64,000 nt of DNA from Streptomyces sp. AP-93. GTDB taxonomy: Bacteria > Actinomycetota > Actinomycetes > Streptomycetales > Streptomycetaceae. Below, piece by piece: positions 50,548 through 59,415 of the stretch; position 1 is the first letter of the stretch; each line of letters begins with the position of its first letter. The notes beneath the pieces were generated by a model, which was not told the origin of the DNA, searched no databases, and saw only the letters and a program-made list of their open reading frames with translations. The DNA is taken from contig NZ_JALGBX010000023.1 in NCBI RefSeq assembly GCF_022808175.1, positions 62,001-126,000 on the forward strand, in the 5' to 3' direction. The position numbers and the translations under genes are program-made.

Positions 50548-52524
50548 ATGTCCCGCAGCAATCCGCGCCTACCCGCCCGCCGGAGGCTCGCCACGGCGAT
50601 CTCCGTCTGCGCCGCCACCGCGATGGCCTTGTCCATGGCCCTGGCATCGGCAGGCCCCGTACTCGCCCACACGGGTCACGGAGACGAGAGCGACGCCGTC
50701 CCGTACGGCCCCGCCTCCCGGGCGGCGAGCGCACCGGTCACCGTCGACCCGGAGGAGGCCGCGACACTCGGCAAGGAACACGCCGAGGAGCACGCCCGCA
50801 CCCGAATGGCCATGGCCGGCGTCGGCGAGTACCCGCAGACCACCCGCACGGAGCGGCTCAAGGCGCTGACCGCCTCCCAGGAGAAGGCCAACGCGTCCTT
50901 CGACGCCGCCGAGTTCGGCCGGTTCCGGGAGTACTTCCAGTCCCCGGACTTCGCGGCCCACATCGCGCTGCTGCCCACCGGCAAGGTCCTGCTGTTCTCC
51001 TTCGAACGGATCGAGACCAACCCGCAGAATGAGCCCGCCCCCACCCAAACCATCGGCAAGGAGAACGCCGGCCGCGCCTGGATCTGGGACCCCGCCAAGG
51101 GGACCGGCGCCGGCGCGTTCACCGAGAAGAAGCCGCCGGTCATCAACATGCCCGACGGCAAGAACGAACCCCGCCCGGCCCCGTTCTTCTGCGCCGGCCA
51201 CTCCTACCTGCCCAACGGCATGCTCGGCGTCTTCGGCGGGAACCTCGGCGGCAACGGAGGCAGCGGCGCCAAGCTGTCCCTGGTCTTCGACCCCTGGGCG
51301 GAGGAGTGGTACCTGAACAAGGACATGTCCGTCGGCCGGTGGTACCCGAGCGTGGTCACCGGTGCCGACGGACGCCAGGTGATCATGTCCGGTCAGTCGG
51401 AGCTCGGCTGGGGCACCCCCACCCCGGTCGTCGAGCGCTTCCCCGCCGCGACCCAACAGGTGCCCTTCGAGAAGTCGGTCAAGCCGATCGGCTGGGGAGT
51501 GGACCAGCTCAAGACCGAAGCCCCCTTCAAGTGGGACTACCCGCAGTTGTTCTCGCTGCGTGACGGCAAGATCTACGGACTCGGCCGTTCCGTGGACCAG
51601 CAATGGCTCTTCGACACCGTCGCCGACACCAAGACCGACCTGCCGAACCGCCCGGACATCAACAAGGGCAAGCCGGGCCCGGACGGCGGGGAGTGGAGGC
51701 GCAACTACGGCTCCGCGGTCCCCCTGCCGGCCGGTTTCAGAGGCCCCGACTCGGTCCTGGTCCTCGGCGGCGACCGCAACGACCCGAACACCTACCGTCT
51801 GGCCGGCGGCAAGTGGAACACCGAGAAGCCCCGCGCCTTCGGCCGTACCCAGGACGACACTCTGCTCCTGCCGAACGGCAACCTGCTCACCGTCAACGGT
51901 GCCTTCGACATCCGCGACTACGGCAACGGGCCGTACAACCCCAACGCCGACCTCAAGTACCGCCAGGTCGAACTGCGCGATGAGAACGGCGACTGGAGGC
52001 TCGGCCCCGTCCAGCGGCTTCCGCGCGGCTACCACTCCAACGCCGTGGTCCTCCCGGACGGCCGAGTCATGGTCACGGGCGACGAGCTCCAGCAGCTCGC
52101 CAACGACCCCGACATCACCGACAACAACAACGGCAGCATCGAGATCTACGAGCCCGCCTATCTCCACCAGGGCAGCCGCCCCGCGCTCGGCCTGATCTTC
52201 AACCCCAGCGTCGCCTACAACGAGAAGATCACGGTCAGCACCAGCACGCCGGGCGACGTCACCCGCGCCGTCCTGCTGGCCCCGACCACCGCCACCCACT
52301 CGATCAACACCAGCCAGCGTCACCTCGAACTGCGCATCAAGAGCCGCAGCGGCAATTTCCTGGAGCTCCAGGCCCCACCGACCGCCGCCTCGGCCCCGCC
52401 CGGCCACTACATGCTCTTCCTCCTCAACGAGGAGGGCGCACCGAGCAAGGCGGGCTGGATCCAGCTCAAGCCCCCGACGGTCGCCGCGGGTGCCACCGCC
52501 ACGAAGGCGAAGGCCGGCGGCTGA
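50548..52524 (+). CDS. Secreted galactose/glyoxal oxidase-like radical copper oxidase
   Basis: This 658-residue protein has a signal peptide (VCAATAMALSMALASAGPVLA). The kelch-type propeller carries the radical-copper site: Cys near 215 in PFFCAGHSYLPNG and Tyr near 265 in GRWYPSVV, the pair expected to form the thioether cofactor, then Tyr/His near 494 in GYHSNAVVLPDGRV and the His of ATHSINTSQR near 583. The order matches galactose oxidase and Streptomyces GlxA. The final domain is the usual DUF1929-type beta-sandwich. It would oxidise an aldehyde or alcohol with release of peroxide; the substrate is unknown. No cellulose synthase gene is nearby, unlike GlxA. The divergent peroxidase could use the peroxide. 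Confidence 0.88.
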   Translation: MSRSNPRLPARRRLATAISVCAATAMALSMALASAGPVLAHTGHGDESDAVPYGPASRAASAPVTVDPEEAATLGKEHAEEHARTRMAMAGVGEYPQTTRTERLKALTASQEKANASFDAAEFGRFREYFQSPDFAAHIALLPTGKVLLFSFERIETNPQNEPAPTQTIGKENAGRAWIWDPAKGTGAGAFTEKKPPVINMPDGKNEPRPAPFFCAGHSYLPNGMLGVFGGNLGGNGGSGAKLSLVFDPWAEEWYLNKDMSVGRWYPSVVTGADGRQVIMSGQSELGWGTPTPVVERFPAATQQVPFEKSVKPIGWGVDQLKTEAPFKWDYPQLFSLRDGKIYGLGRSVDQQWLFDTVADTKTDLPNRPDINKGKPGPDGGEWRRNYGSAVPLPAGFRGPDSVLVLGGDRNDPNTYRLAGGKWNTEKPRAFGRTQDDTLLLPNGNLLTVNGAFDIRDYGNGPYNPNADLKYRQVELRDENGDWRLGPVQRLPRGYHSNAVVLPDGRVMVTGDELQQLANDPDITDNNNGSIEIYEPAYLHQGSRPALGLIFNPSVAYNEKITVSTSTPGDVTRAVLLAPTTATHSINTSQRHLELRIKSRSGNFLELQAPPTAASAPPGHYMLFLLNEEGAPSKAGWIQLKPPTVAAGATATKAKAGG

Positions 52525-52548
52525 CACCCGCCGGCACCTCCTGGACGA

Positions 52549-52582
52549 GCCCCCAGCCTGGTCACGGGACACGGCTGGGGGC
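52549..52582 (+). terminator. Terminator after the copper-oxidase gene
   Basis: GCCCCCAGCC (52549-52558) and GGCTGGGGGC (52573-52582) form a perfect 10-bp stem around a 14-base loop, 24 bases past the stop codon. Confidence 0.75.
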
Positions 52583-52857
52583 ACTCCGCGCGTACCGCCC
52601 ACGTGAGCCCCGCTGGCCTCAAGCACGTGGAGTCGGGCGGCGGTCTCCGGGTGTCGGGCAATGGCGATTGAGGTGCGCCTGCGCCCGCGCAGGGGCTACC
52701 TCGCAGGAATACTCTGGCCAGAGAGCCTCTGGAACGCCACTCGCACCGCCCCGGCAAGGCACCGTCTCGAATTGCGAGGCAATTCACGCGACTTGCGCCG
52801 CCATCCTGCCGCACGACATGGTGAATTCGCTTGCCCAAGGCGGTGGTTGGCCCAAGA

Positions 52858-53674
52858 TCAGGCTCCGCTGGCGAATCCGGTCAGTGCGGCCACGTACTCC
52901 TGCGGATGAGTGATGTGGGGGATGTGCCCCGCCCCCTCGATGGTCTGCCGCCTTGCCTGGGGCATGGCTGCGGCCAGCCGGTCGAGGACCCTTGAGAACC
53001 ACGCTGGACTCTCGGACCCGCGGCTCAGCAACACCGGCATGGTGCAGACGGCGAGTGCGTCGAGGTCGAGCGTGGCCCAGCCGGGGTCGGTCTGCTCGTC
53101 CAGCCAGGTGGGGGGCGTGCGTCACGAGCGTGCCGCGGAAATCCTCGGGCAGCTGGTCCCACATACCCGGGCCCAGCGCGATTTCCTCCACGAACAGGCG
53201 CGCGCCCTGCTCGTTCTCCCCCTTGCGCAGGTGGTCCATGGCGGCGTCGACGGAGATCATCGTCGGCTGGAGCTCCCTCATGGACTCCGGCTCGTCGGCC
53301 ACGACGGCGATGAGCGGCGGCTCGTGCAGCGTGAGGCTCAGGAACAGCTCGGGACGGCGTGCGGCCAAGGCGAGCACGATCGACGCGCCGAAGGAATTGC
53401 CGGCGGCGTGTACGGGGGCGAGCCCGAGTTGCTCGATCAGCGCGGCGAGATCGTCCTCGTCCTGGCGCCGCGTGCCCTGGCCCGGCACGGTTTCACTGCG
53501 GCCATGGCCGCGGCGGTCATAGGCGACCACGGTGAACGAGGCTCGCATGTCGGCCTCGATGGCGGGCTTCCAGCTGGTGTGGTCGTTCCACGACCCGTGG
53601 ACCCATACGAGCGGGTCGCCCTCGCCGACGAGCTCGTAGTAGAGATCGACACCGTTGGCTCGTACCTGTGGCAT
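52858..53674 (-). pseudogene. Alpha/beta hydrolase with a frameshift in a G6 run
   Basis: From ATG 53674 the protein begins MPQVRANGVDLYYELVGEGD, with oxyanion WVHGSWNDHTSW, VVAYDRRGHGRS and nucleophile GNSFGAS, and continues to THAPHLAG. There the frame is lost at the six G bases 53110-53115 (C6 on the coding strand). Removing one base restores THAPTWLDEQTD and joins the open frame ending at 52858 (VLLSRGSESPAWFSRVL, then the catalytic His in EGAGHIPHITHP). It is either a true one-base pseudogene or a sequencing error. Restored, it is a normal ~271-residue esterase-like hydrolase. Confidence 0.75.
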
Positions 53675-53717
53675 GCCATGGCTCCTGAGGGAGAGGAAGG
53701 GCGACGGGTTCCAGTGA

Positions 53718-54623
53718 TCACCCGCCACACTGCTCCCTACCAGTCCCGTCCGGCACCACGTCCGCTGCCACGCCGTCATTGGGCAGGGCGGACGCCTCGA
53801 CCTTGGCGAGGAAGGCAGTGAGGACCTCACGGTAGTGGTCCGGTTCTTCGGCTGAGGGGACGTGGGAGCTCTGCTCGAAGAGGATCCACTCGGCGCCCGG
53901 AATGCCGTCCGCCAGGGGACGGACCACCGCGGGGGTCGTGAGGTCGTGGCGGCCGGAGGTGATCAGGACGGGGAGGTCCAGCTCGCCCAGCCGGGGGGTG
54001 ACGTCCCAGTCCCTGAGGTTGCCGGTGACGTCCCACTCCTCGCCCCACATGATCCCGTACACGTCGTGGTTCAGGTGCGTGAAGGAGCGGATGAGATGGT
54101 CGGGCCAGGGGTCCAGGCGGCAGAGCCACCGCTGGTAGAAGGCCATGGTGGCCCCCTCCTCGTCCCGGGCGATGGCGGCCCGTGCGTCGGGCGGTAGGGA
54201 GTGCTCGAGTCGGCGGGCCTCGGACTCGTACAGGGCCGCACTGGCCAGGGGGCCGGCCAGGGTGAGGCTGGCCAGGCCGACGGGGCGGGTGAGGAGATAC
54301 TCCAGGGCCACCTGGGCACCGAAGGAGTGGCCCAGGAGGTGCAGCCGCTCCAGCCCGAGGGCCGACCGGACGGCAGCGACCTCTTGGACGAAGGTGTCCA
54401 TGACCCACAACGCGGGGTCGTCCGGATGGTCGGAGCGCCCGCACCCGAGCTGGTCGTAGAAGATCACTGTCCGGTCGAGTGCCTCCAGGTCGGTCATGTA
54501 GTCATGAGGGCAGCCGGGCCCTCCATTGATCACGAGCAGCGGCAGCTCTTCGCCGGGCTCACCCACGATCTTGTACCAGGTGCGAAACCCGTGGAACGGT
54601 ACGAAACCCTCGGTGACCGCCAT
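53718..54623 (-). CDS. Proline iminopeptidase-family hydrolase
   Basis: This 301-residue S33-type alpha/beta hydrolase has the oxyanion segment LLVINGGPGCPHDYM, FYDQLGCGRSDHPDD, the nucleophile elbow LLGHSFGAQVALEYL (Ser near 103), a cap region around MAFYQRWLCRLDPWPDH, the acid in TSGRHDLTTP and the His in FEQSSHVPSAEEPDHY. The cap and GGPG pattern fit tricorn-interacting-factor F1/prolyl aminopeptidase relatives, which trim N-terminal residues or hydrolyse amides and lactones. It starts 43 bases upstream of the frameshifted hydrolase gene's ATG, on the same strand, suggesting co-transcription. Confidence 0.85.
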   Translation of the reverse strand: MAVTEGFVPFHGFRTWYKIVGEPGEELPLLVINGGPGCPHDYMTDLEALDRTVIFYDQLGCGRSDHPDDPALWVMDTFVQEVAAVRSALGLERLHLLGHSFGAQVALEYLLTRPVGLASLTLAGPLASAALYESEARRLEHSLPPDARAAIARDEEGATMAFYQRWLCRLDPWPDHLIRSFTHLNHDVYGIMWGEEWDVTGNLRDWDVTPRLGELDLPVLITSGRHDLTTPAVVRPLADGIPGAEWILFEQSSHVPSAEEPDHYREVLTAFLAKVEASALPNDGVAADVVPDGTGREQCGG

Positions 54624-54801
54624 GACGCGCCTCCACGCGAGATGGGCACATCCCCCTCATGGAACAGGTCTCGCCATCCCGCTCAAGCGATGTCCGCTGT
54701 GAAGACCAAGCGCTCGTTCTCGGCATGCAGCCGGGCACTGGCAAGGGCCCGAAGGCCGGCCCTCGGGATGTGACTCCGACCGTAATCGCCCGGACAGGCC
54801 C

Positions 54802-55455
54802 TTAGTCCGGCCCCGTCCAGTCGAAGGTGATGTGCTTGCTGGACTGGCCTTCCCGGCTCCAGTGGAAGCCGAAGGCATCGGCACGGTCCGCCGTCGAGCG
54901 GCCCCAGGTCGCGACCTGGCCCGGCCCGGTCTCCGAGCCCGGCAGGTTGGTCGATTGGACCCGCGCGCCCTCCGGTGTGGTCGGGCCCGTCAGGGGCACC
55001 GCGCTCGCCTCGACGCGGCCGGGGATCGTGGCACGCCAGCCGCCCAGGTCCTCGTCCACCTCCACTTGGATGGGTGCGAAGTCCATGCCCCGCATCTCGG
55101 CGTCCATCATGGTGACCATTTCGGCGGGCCAGCTGCCCGCCTGGCCCGCGAAGATCATTTGCAAGGCTTCGCGCTGCTCGTTGTCGGCACGCTCGTCGAG
55201 GAACACCGCCGCGTACGAGTCGGTGTGCTCCGCCCACACGTTGCCGACGAAGGAGCCGAGCATGAGCACGTTGAGGCCGCCCAGCGGTACGTCGCCGTAG
55301 TTGCCCTCGCGGATGTGCCAGGCCAGGATTCCGTCGCATTCACCGTAGGTGGGCAGCTGGGCGAAGGAGCAGGGGCAGGGAACATTGCACCTGCACGTGT
55401 CGAACCAGTCTCCGGCCGCATGCCATCTCGGGACGGTCGCTGTCGTCTCGGACAT
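54802..55455 (-). CDS. DUF1326 protein (first of a divergent pair)
   Basis: This 217-residue protein starts at ATG 55455 behind a good GGAGG. Near residue 20 it has the DUF1326 cysteine cluster CRCNVPCPC (C-x-C-x3-C-x-C), a likely metal site, in GDWFDTCRCNVPCPCS. A beta-rich domain follows with GILAWHIREGNYGDVPLGGL and ends QSSKHITFDWTGPD. DUF1326 proteins often occur next to DUF2182 membrane proteins, as here, and the pair is suspected to handle copper or another soft metal. It is divergent from the second DUF1326 gene across a 443-base gap. Confidence 0.82.
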   Translation of the reverse strand: MSETTATVPRWHAAGDWFDTCRCNVPCPCSFAQLPTYGECDGILAWHIREGNYGDVPLGGLNVLMLGSFVGNVWAEHTDSYAAVFLDERADNEQREALQMIFAGQAGSWPAEMVTMMDAEMRGMDFAPIQVEVDEDLGGWRATIPGRVEASAVPLTGPTTPEGARVQSTNLPGSETGPGQVATWGRSTADRADAFGFHWSREGQSSKHITFDWTGPD

Positions 55456-55898
55456 CTCATCGCCTCCATATGGCCCCGCGCCGGGCAGGGAACACGTGGT
55501 CGGCAATGCCCCGCCGGACATCACCACAGGCGCTCGACGGCACGGGTCATCACGTCAATTCTCCCCCTGCTGCCGCGATGGGCAAAGCCGAGCCCGCCGG
55601 GGCCGAGATGATCTGTACACCCGTGGCGGGCACGCCTAGCCTTGAAGGGAAGGGCTGGCTCCGCGGACCGGAACAGCGTCCGCTGGGGCGAGTCGGAGAT
55701 GAACGCTGCCATCGCGCTGGACAGAACCCCTGATCTGGGCAGCGGGGTGACGTATGCCGCCGCTGTCGGGGGCAGCCCCGGCTCCATGGCCTGCAGCGTG
55801 CCCACCTCGTCGTCCGCGCGCTCCCCACCCGCCACTCTCGACGCCGGCGTCGTCCGCGCCGTCGGACGGCGGAACCCATCCAGCGATCGGGAGCAGTC
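55456..55898. promoter_or_regulatory. Divergent intergenic region between two DUF1326 genes
   Basis: This region must hold the promoters for both genes. A plus-strand reading frame (about 55642-55902) rich in Ala/Ser/Pro overlaps the second gene's start, has no ribosome site or family match, and is not called as a gene. No clear copper-box-like palindrome was found by eye. Confidence 0.35.
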
Positions 55899-56519
55899 AT
55901 GACGTGGAGTATCTCGGGCAACTACCTGGCTGGTTGTTCATGCGCAATGGTCTGCGGGTGTGCCGTCGACGCGAAGCCGCACGACCCGCAAGGACGCGAG
56001 GAATGTCTCGGGTGCGCCGCATTCCATGTGGCGGACGGGCGCTTGGACGACGTTGACCTGTCCGGGGTGACGTTCGCCTTCTACAACCACTTCCCCTCCA
56101 ACCTGACGGCCGGGAACTGGAAGGTCGGCATCGTCGTCGACGAGGGTGCCAGCGACGCGCAAGTCGACGCCATTGAGCGCATTCTGTCCGGACGTGAAGG
56201 CGGTGCGTTCGGTGAACTGTCGCAGTTCTACGGCGAGTACCTCGGCGTGGAGCGGGCGAGTGTCTCCCTGTCGGACGGAGAGAAGCCGCGGCTCAGCGTC
56301 GGTGGGAAGACGGAGCTCGCGTTCGAGCCTCTTCGCGGTCCCGACGGTGGGCCCACCACGATGAAGAACGCGATGTTCGGATTCTCCCCCGAGTTCACCC
56401 TGGGGCGTACGACCGGCACTTCGAGTGCCTTCGGCCTGTCCTTCGAGCCGGTGTACGGCGAGCAGTCCGACTACACGTTCTCCAGCGAGCAGCCCGAGGG
56501 CGCGCCCGTAGGTCGGTAG
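55899..56519 (+). CDS. DUF1326 protein (second of a divergent pair)
   Basis: This 206-residue protein begins MTWSISGNYLAGCSCAMVCG with the same C-x-C-x3-C-x-C cluster (CSCAMVCGC) as its divergent neighbour, plus a later CLGC pair. The DUF1326 body follows: FAFYNHFPSNLTAGNWKVGI, LSGREGGAFGELSQFYGEYL and TLGRTTGTSSAFGLSF. The two proteins are paralogues rather than recent duplicates. ATG 55899 overlaps a GGAGCAGTC stretch. It is convergent with the DUF2182 gene, 77 bases apart. The role is probably cytosolic soft-metal binding. Confidence 0.82.
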   Translation: MTWSISGNYLAGCSCAMVCGCAVDAKPHDPQGREECLGCAAFHVADGRLDDVDLSGVTFAFYNHFPSNLTAGNWKVGIVVDEGASDAQVDAIERILSGREGGAFGELSQFYGEYLGVERASVSLSDGEKPRLSVGGKTELAFEPLRGPDGGPTTMKNAMFGFSPEFTLGRTTGTSSAFGLSFEPVYGEQSDYTFSSEQPEGAPVGR

Positions 56520-56596
56520 CGGCATCGGCCAGTACGTCGAACACGGGAGGAGGACGGTTCGGTCACGGCTTCGGGCGACGCCGACGAGGCCGCCGC

Positions 56597-57433
56597 TCAG
56601 AGCGGGCCCGTCATCTGGTTCATCTCCTCCATCGGCGGAGCGTCCTGGAGGCCCGGCAGCAGCCAGTCCTGGAAGGGAGCGAGAGCGGCCAGGACGAGGA
56701 AGGCGATCCCGACGGCCCAGGTGAGCCAGGGGCCCTGCCTCCAGAGCTTCTCCAGGAAGATCACCGCGGCCACGGCCGCCATCGCGGCCACGTTCATGAA
56801 GCCGAGCGGGATCAGGACGATCATCAGCCCCCAGCAGCAGCCGACGCAGTACAGCCCGTGATGCGCGCCGACCCGCAGATCCTTCGCCCATGGCCGGAAC
56901 CGCGAGTACCGCAGCAGCTGGAACATGGGATTGCGGCAGTGTCGCAGGCAGACCCGCTTCAGCGGTCCGAACTGATGCAGCCCCGCGAGGAGGAACGCCC
57001 CGGCCCCGATCCAGCGCCCCGCCCCCGGATTGCCCTCCACCAGGTTCCCGGTCACCGCCAGGGCGCCGTACGCGAGCAGCCCGAAGCCGGTCCAGGCCAG
57101 CAGGTAGCCGCTGACGAACTCGGCGATGTGCAGCGCGCGGACCGCGGGACCCGCCGGGCGGCGGCTGATCCCCCGTATCCAGGTGATGGCGACCGGGGCC
57201 ACCGACGGCAGCATCATCGCCGCCATCATGACCACCCACAGCAGCAGGAAGAGCGGCAGCGCCAGGCCCATGGTGCCGGGCTCCATCCCCATGTGGCGGG
57301 CCTGCCCGATCGTGAGCACCCACGCGAGTACGGCGATCAGCACCATCAGCGTCCAGCCGGCCGCCAGATCACGCCGGGGCAGAAGGACTCCGGGCCGGGT
57401 CGGCGCGGGTGCGGCGAGATGGACGTGCGGCAT
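56597..57433 (-). CDS. DUF2182 metal-binding membrane protein
   Basis: This 278-residue polytopic protein has seven or so helices. The DUF2182 signature MMAAMMLPSVAPVAI, methionine-rich in the membrane, is near residue 73; later motifs PLKRVCLRHCRNPMF and GLYCVGCCWGLMIVLIPLG supply two Cys pairs. Such Met/Cys clusters suggest transport or sensing of Cu(I) or a similar metal. ATG 57433 follows GGGAGG. DUF2182 and DUF1326 genes commonly travel together; here they sit beside a ruined copper ATPase, so this set may be the remaining metal system. Confidence 0.85.
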   Translation of the reverse strand: MPHVHLAAPAPTRPGVLLPRRDLAAGWTLMVLIAVLAWVLTIGQARHMGMEPGTMGLALPLFLLLWVVMMAAMMLPSVAPVAITWIRGISRRPAGPAVRALHIAEFVSGYLLAWTGFGLLAYGALAVTGNLVEGNPGAGRWIGAGAFLLAGLHQFGPLKRVCLRHCRNPMFQLLRYSRFRPWAKDLRVGAHHGLYCVGCCWGLMIVLIPLGFMNVAAMAAVAAVIFLEKLWRQGPWLTWAVGIAFLVLAALAPFQDWLLPGLQDAPPMEEMNQMTGPL

Positions 57434-57496
57434 GGCGGGCCTCCCAGAGGGGCCGTTGCCCGAGGAACATCTCCAGCTCAGCACAGAACTCGCGGG

Positions 57497-58626
57497 TCAG
57501 CGATGCAGCGGCCGGAAGCGGCGCAGCCGCAGGCTGTTGGTGACGACGAAGACGGACGAGGAAGCCATCGCTGCGCCGGCGATCATCGGGTTGGGCATGC
57601 CGAGGGCGGCCAGCGGCAGGGCGGCGACGTTGTAGGCGAACGCCCAGAACAGGTTGGCCTTGATCGTACGGAGAGTGCGGCGCGCCAGCCTGATGGCGTC
57701 ACCGGCGGCCCGCAGGTCACCCCGTACGAGCGTCAGGTCGGAGGCGGCGATCGCGGCATCGGTGCCGGTGCCCATGGCCAGTCCCAGGTCGGCCTGGGCG
57801 AGCGCGGCCGCCCCGTTGACGCCGTCGCCGACCATCGCCACCACGCGGCCCTGCTCCTGCAGACGCCGGATCTCGGCGACCTTGTCCTCGGGGTGGACCT
57901 CGGCGACGACCCGGTCGATGCCGACCTCGGCGGCCACCGCGCGGGCAGCCGCCGCGCTGTCGCCGGTCAGCAGGACCGGGGTGAGCCCGAGCCGCTTGAG
58001 GTCCGCGACCGCCTCGGCGCTCGTCGCCTTCACGGTGTCGGCGACCACCAGAGCGGCCCGCACCTGCCCGTCCCAGGCGGCGAAGACCACCGTGCGTCCC
58101 TCGCGCTGCGCCGCGTCCCGGGTCCCACTACAACGCCGACGCTCCACAGATAGGCGGCCAGCACACCCAGAGACACCAGGGTGTCCATCGTCGCCGACCC
58201 GTGCCGCAGGTTCAGGGCGGCCGCCCGGTGGAACGGCCAGGCGCCCCACACGACCACGGGAGTGGCCAGCAGCAGCGCGACCCACGGCCAGCCGTCGAAC
58301 CGAAGCGCCGGAATCATGGATACGAGGACCACCGGCAGCCCCAGCAGTGCCGAGCCGAACAGCCGCCGCCGAAGCCCGGCGAGGTGGGCGCCCTCGGTGT
58401 CCGTCCCGGCTTCCTCCTGCGCGGACTCGCGACCCATCGCCGAGGCCCCGTACCCGATGGCCTCGACCGCACCGATCAGCTGCTCCTGCGACACCTCCGG
58501 GTCGTCCCGCGTGACGTGCGCGGTCGCGGTCGCGAGGTTGACCGTCGCGCTCACTCCCGGCAGCTTGGCGAGTTTCCGCTCGACCCGGGCCACACAGGAC
58601 GCGCAGGTCATGCCGGTGATGGCCAA
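57497..58626 (-). pseudogene. Copper-translocating P-type ATPase with large internal deletion
   Basis: From ATG 58626 one frame gives the HMA domain (MAITGMTCASC, Cys8/Cys11) and the first helices to TMDTLVSLGVLAAYLWSVGV. It then breaks near 58125 and a second frame resumes at RTVVFAAWDGQVRAALVVAD, through LLTGDSAAAARAVAAEVGID and MVGDGVNGAAALAQADLG, to the last helices. The actuator TGE, the CPC transport site and the phosphorylated DKTGT are all missing: about 350 residues compared with ~750-residue relatives. It cannot pump. The start codon lies only two bases from a headless MerR gene. Confidence 0.88.
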
Positions 58627-58628
58627 AG

Positions 58629-58844
58629 GGCATCCTCGACCTCCAGCGCAGCGGCGAGCAGCCCTGCGGCCTCGTCACCGATCTCCTCGATCAGCACCTC
58701 GCGGACATCGACCGCCGTATCTCGGACCTCCAAGCGCTCCGGACGACCCGGCGCGGTGCCCGGGCCCAGGCCGATCAGGCAACGGGCCGAGGGGAGAGCG
58801 CCGTGGTCTGCCGGATCATCGAAGGTGCGTCGGCGGCGTCCTGA
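58629..58844 (+). pseudogene. MerR-family metal regulator, C-terminal fragment
   Basis: The frame from 58629 reads GILDLQRSGEQPCGLVTDLL, then DQHLADIDRRISDLQALRTT and VVCRIIEGASAAS before TGA at 58842. This is the dimerisation helix and metal-binding loop of MerR-family heavy-metal regulators (CueR/ZntR/MerR like), with the Cys in EQPCG and a late Cys. The whole DNA-binding winged helix is missing. The fragment begins next to the start codon of the gutted copper ATPase, so one deletion probably removed the intergenic region and the regulator's head. Confidence 0.78.
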
Positions 58845-58890
58845 GCCGCGGAACGCCCGACCGGAATGGCCGGTCAGGCCATGGCCTAGC

Positions 58891-59298
58891 ATGGCGCGCA
58901 TGTCGCGACGCCTGCCTCCGTCGCTCCGGACGTGGTCCGGAGTGCTGCTGGTGTGCGCGCTCTTCGCCTGTCTGACGGGGCTCGCGCGTCCGGCGATGGC
59001 GACCGCGATGACGATGCCGGGGCCGATGGGCGCCTCCCCGCACGTCGCGGTCCGCGGGCACGCCGAGGCTTCGGCCGCCGTCGCGGCGCCGGACCACGGT
59101 CGGCGTTGCCCGGTGTCGGAGGAACAGTGCGTCGCGCCGAAGGGCGTCCTCACGCAGGACGGCCCGACGGCGCAGACGCCTGCGATCGTGGCGCACGCGA
59201 CCGACTGTTCACCCGAGTCGCCGCGCCCCTGGCCCCATGCCCCGCCTCCGGCAGCCGCCCCTCCTGATCTGCACCGGTTGTGCGTGTCACGGACGTGA
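58891..59298 (+). CDS. Secreted Cys/Met/His-containing small protein
   Basis: This 135-residue protein has an N-terminal signal (TWSGVLLVCALFACLTGLARP, shorter start possible at ATG 58900). The mature part has MTMPGPMG, AVRGHAEASAAVAAPDHGRR and CPVSEEQCVAPKGVLTQDG, then further Cys and His towards the end. Its composition and position before a cupredoxin fusion suggest an extracytoplasmic metal-binding protein. I recognise no family beyond similarity in size and pattern to uncharacterised streptomycete proteins near copper genes. Confidence 0.6.
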   Translation: MARMSRRLPPSLRTWSGVLLVCALFACLTGLARPAMATAMTMPGPMGASPHVAVRGHAEASAAVAAPDHGRRCPVSEEQCVAPKGVLTQDGPTAQTPAIVAHATDCSPESPRPWPHAPPPAAAPPDLHRLCVSRT

Positions 59299-59415
59299 GG
59301 GCCGGCCACCCGCAGGGCTGACGCCCCGCGGGAAGCCACCTTCCCTCACGTCCACTTCGGCGCGCCCTGATGTCCCCGCGCGCGTGCCGTCGTCGCAGAA
59401 CAGGAGTAACGACGC

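Noticed and set aside
50569..52626. A 685-codon minus-strand open frame
   Set aside because: It lies wholly opposite the radical-copper oxidase gene, which has a signal peptide and all copper ligands.
54683..54801. Protein-like minus-strand tail (RALASARLHAENERLVFTAD) between the iminopeptidase and DUF1326 genes
   Set aside because: Too short and without a start or recognisable family; could be the end of a lost gene but cannot be supported.
55642..55902. An 86-codon plus-strand frame before the second DUF1326 gene
   Set aside because: Low-complexity Ala/Ser/Pro composition, no ribosome site, and it overlaps the start of a well-supported gene.
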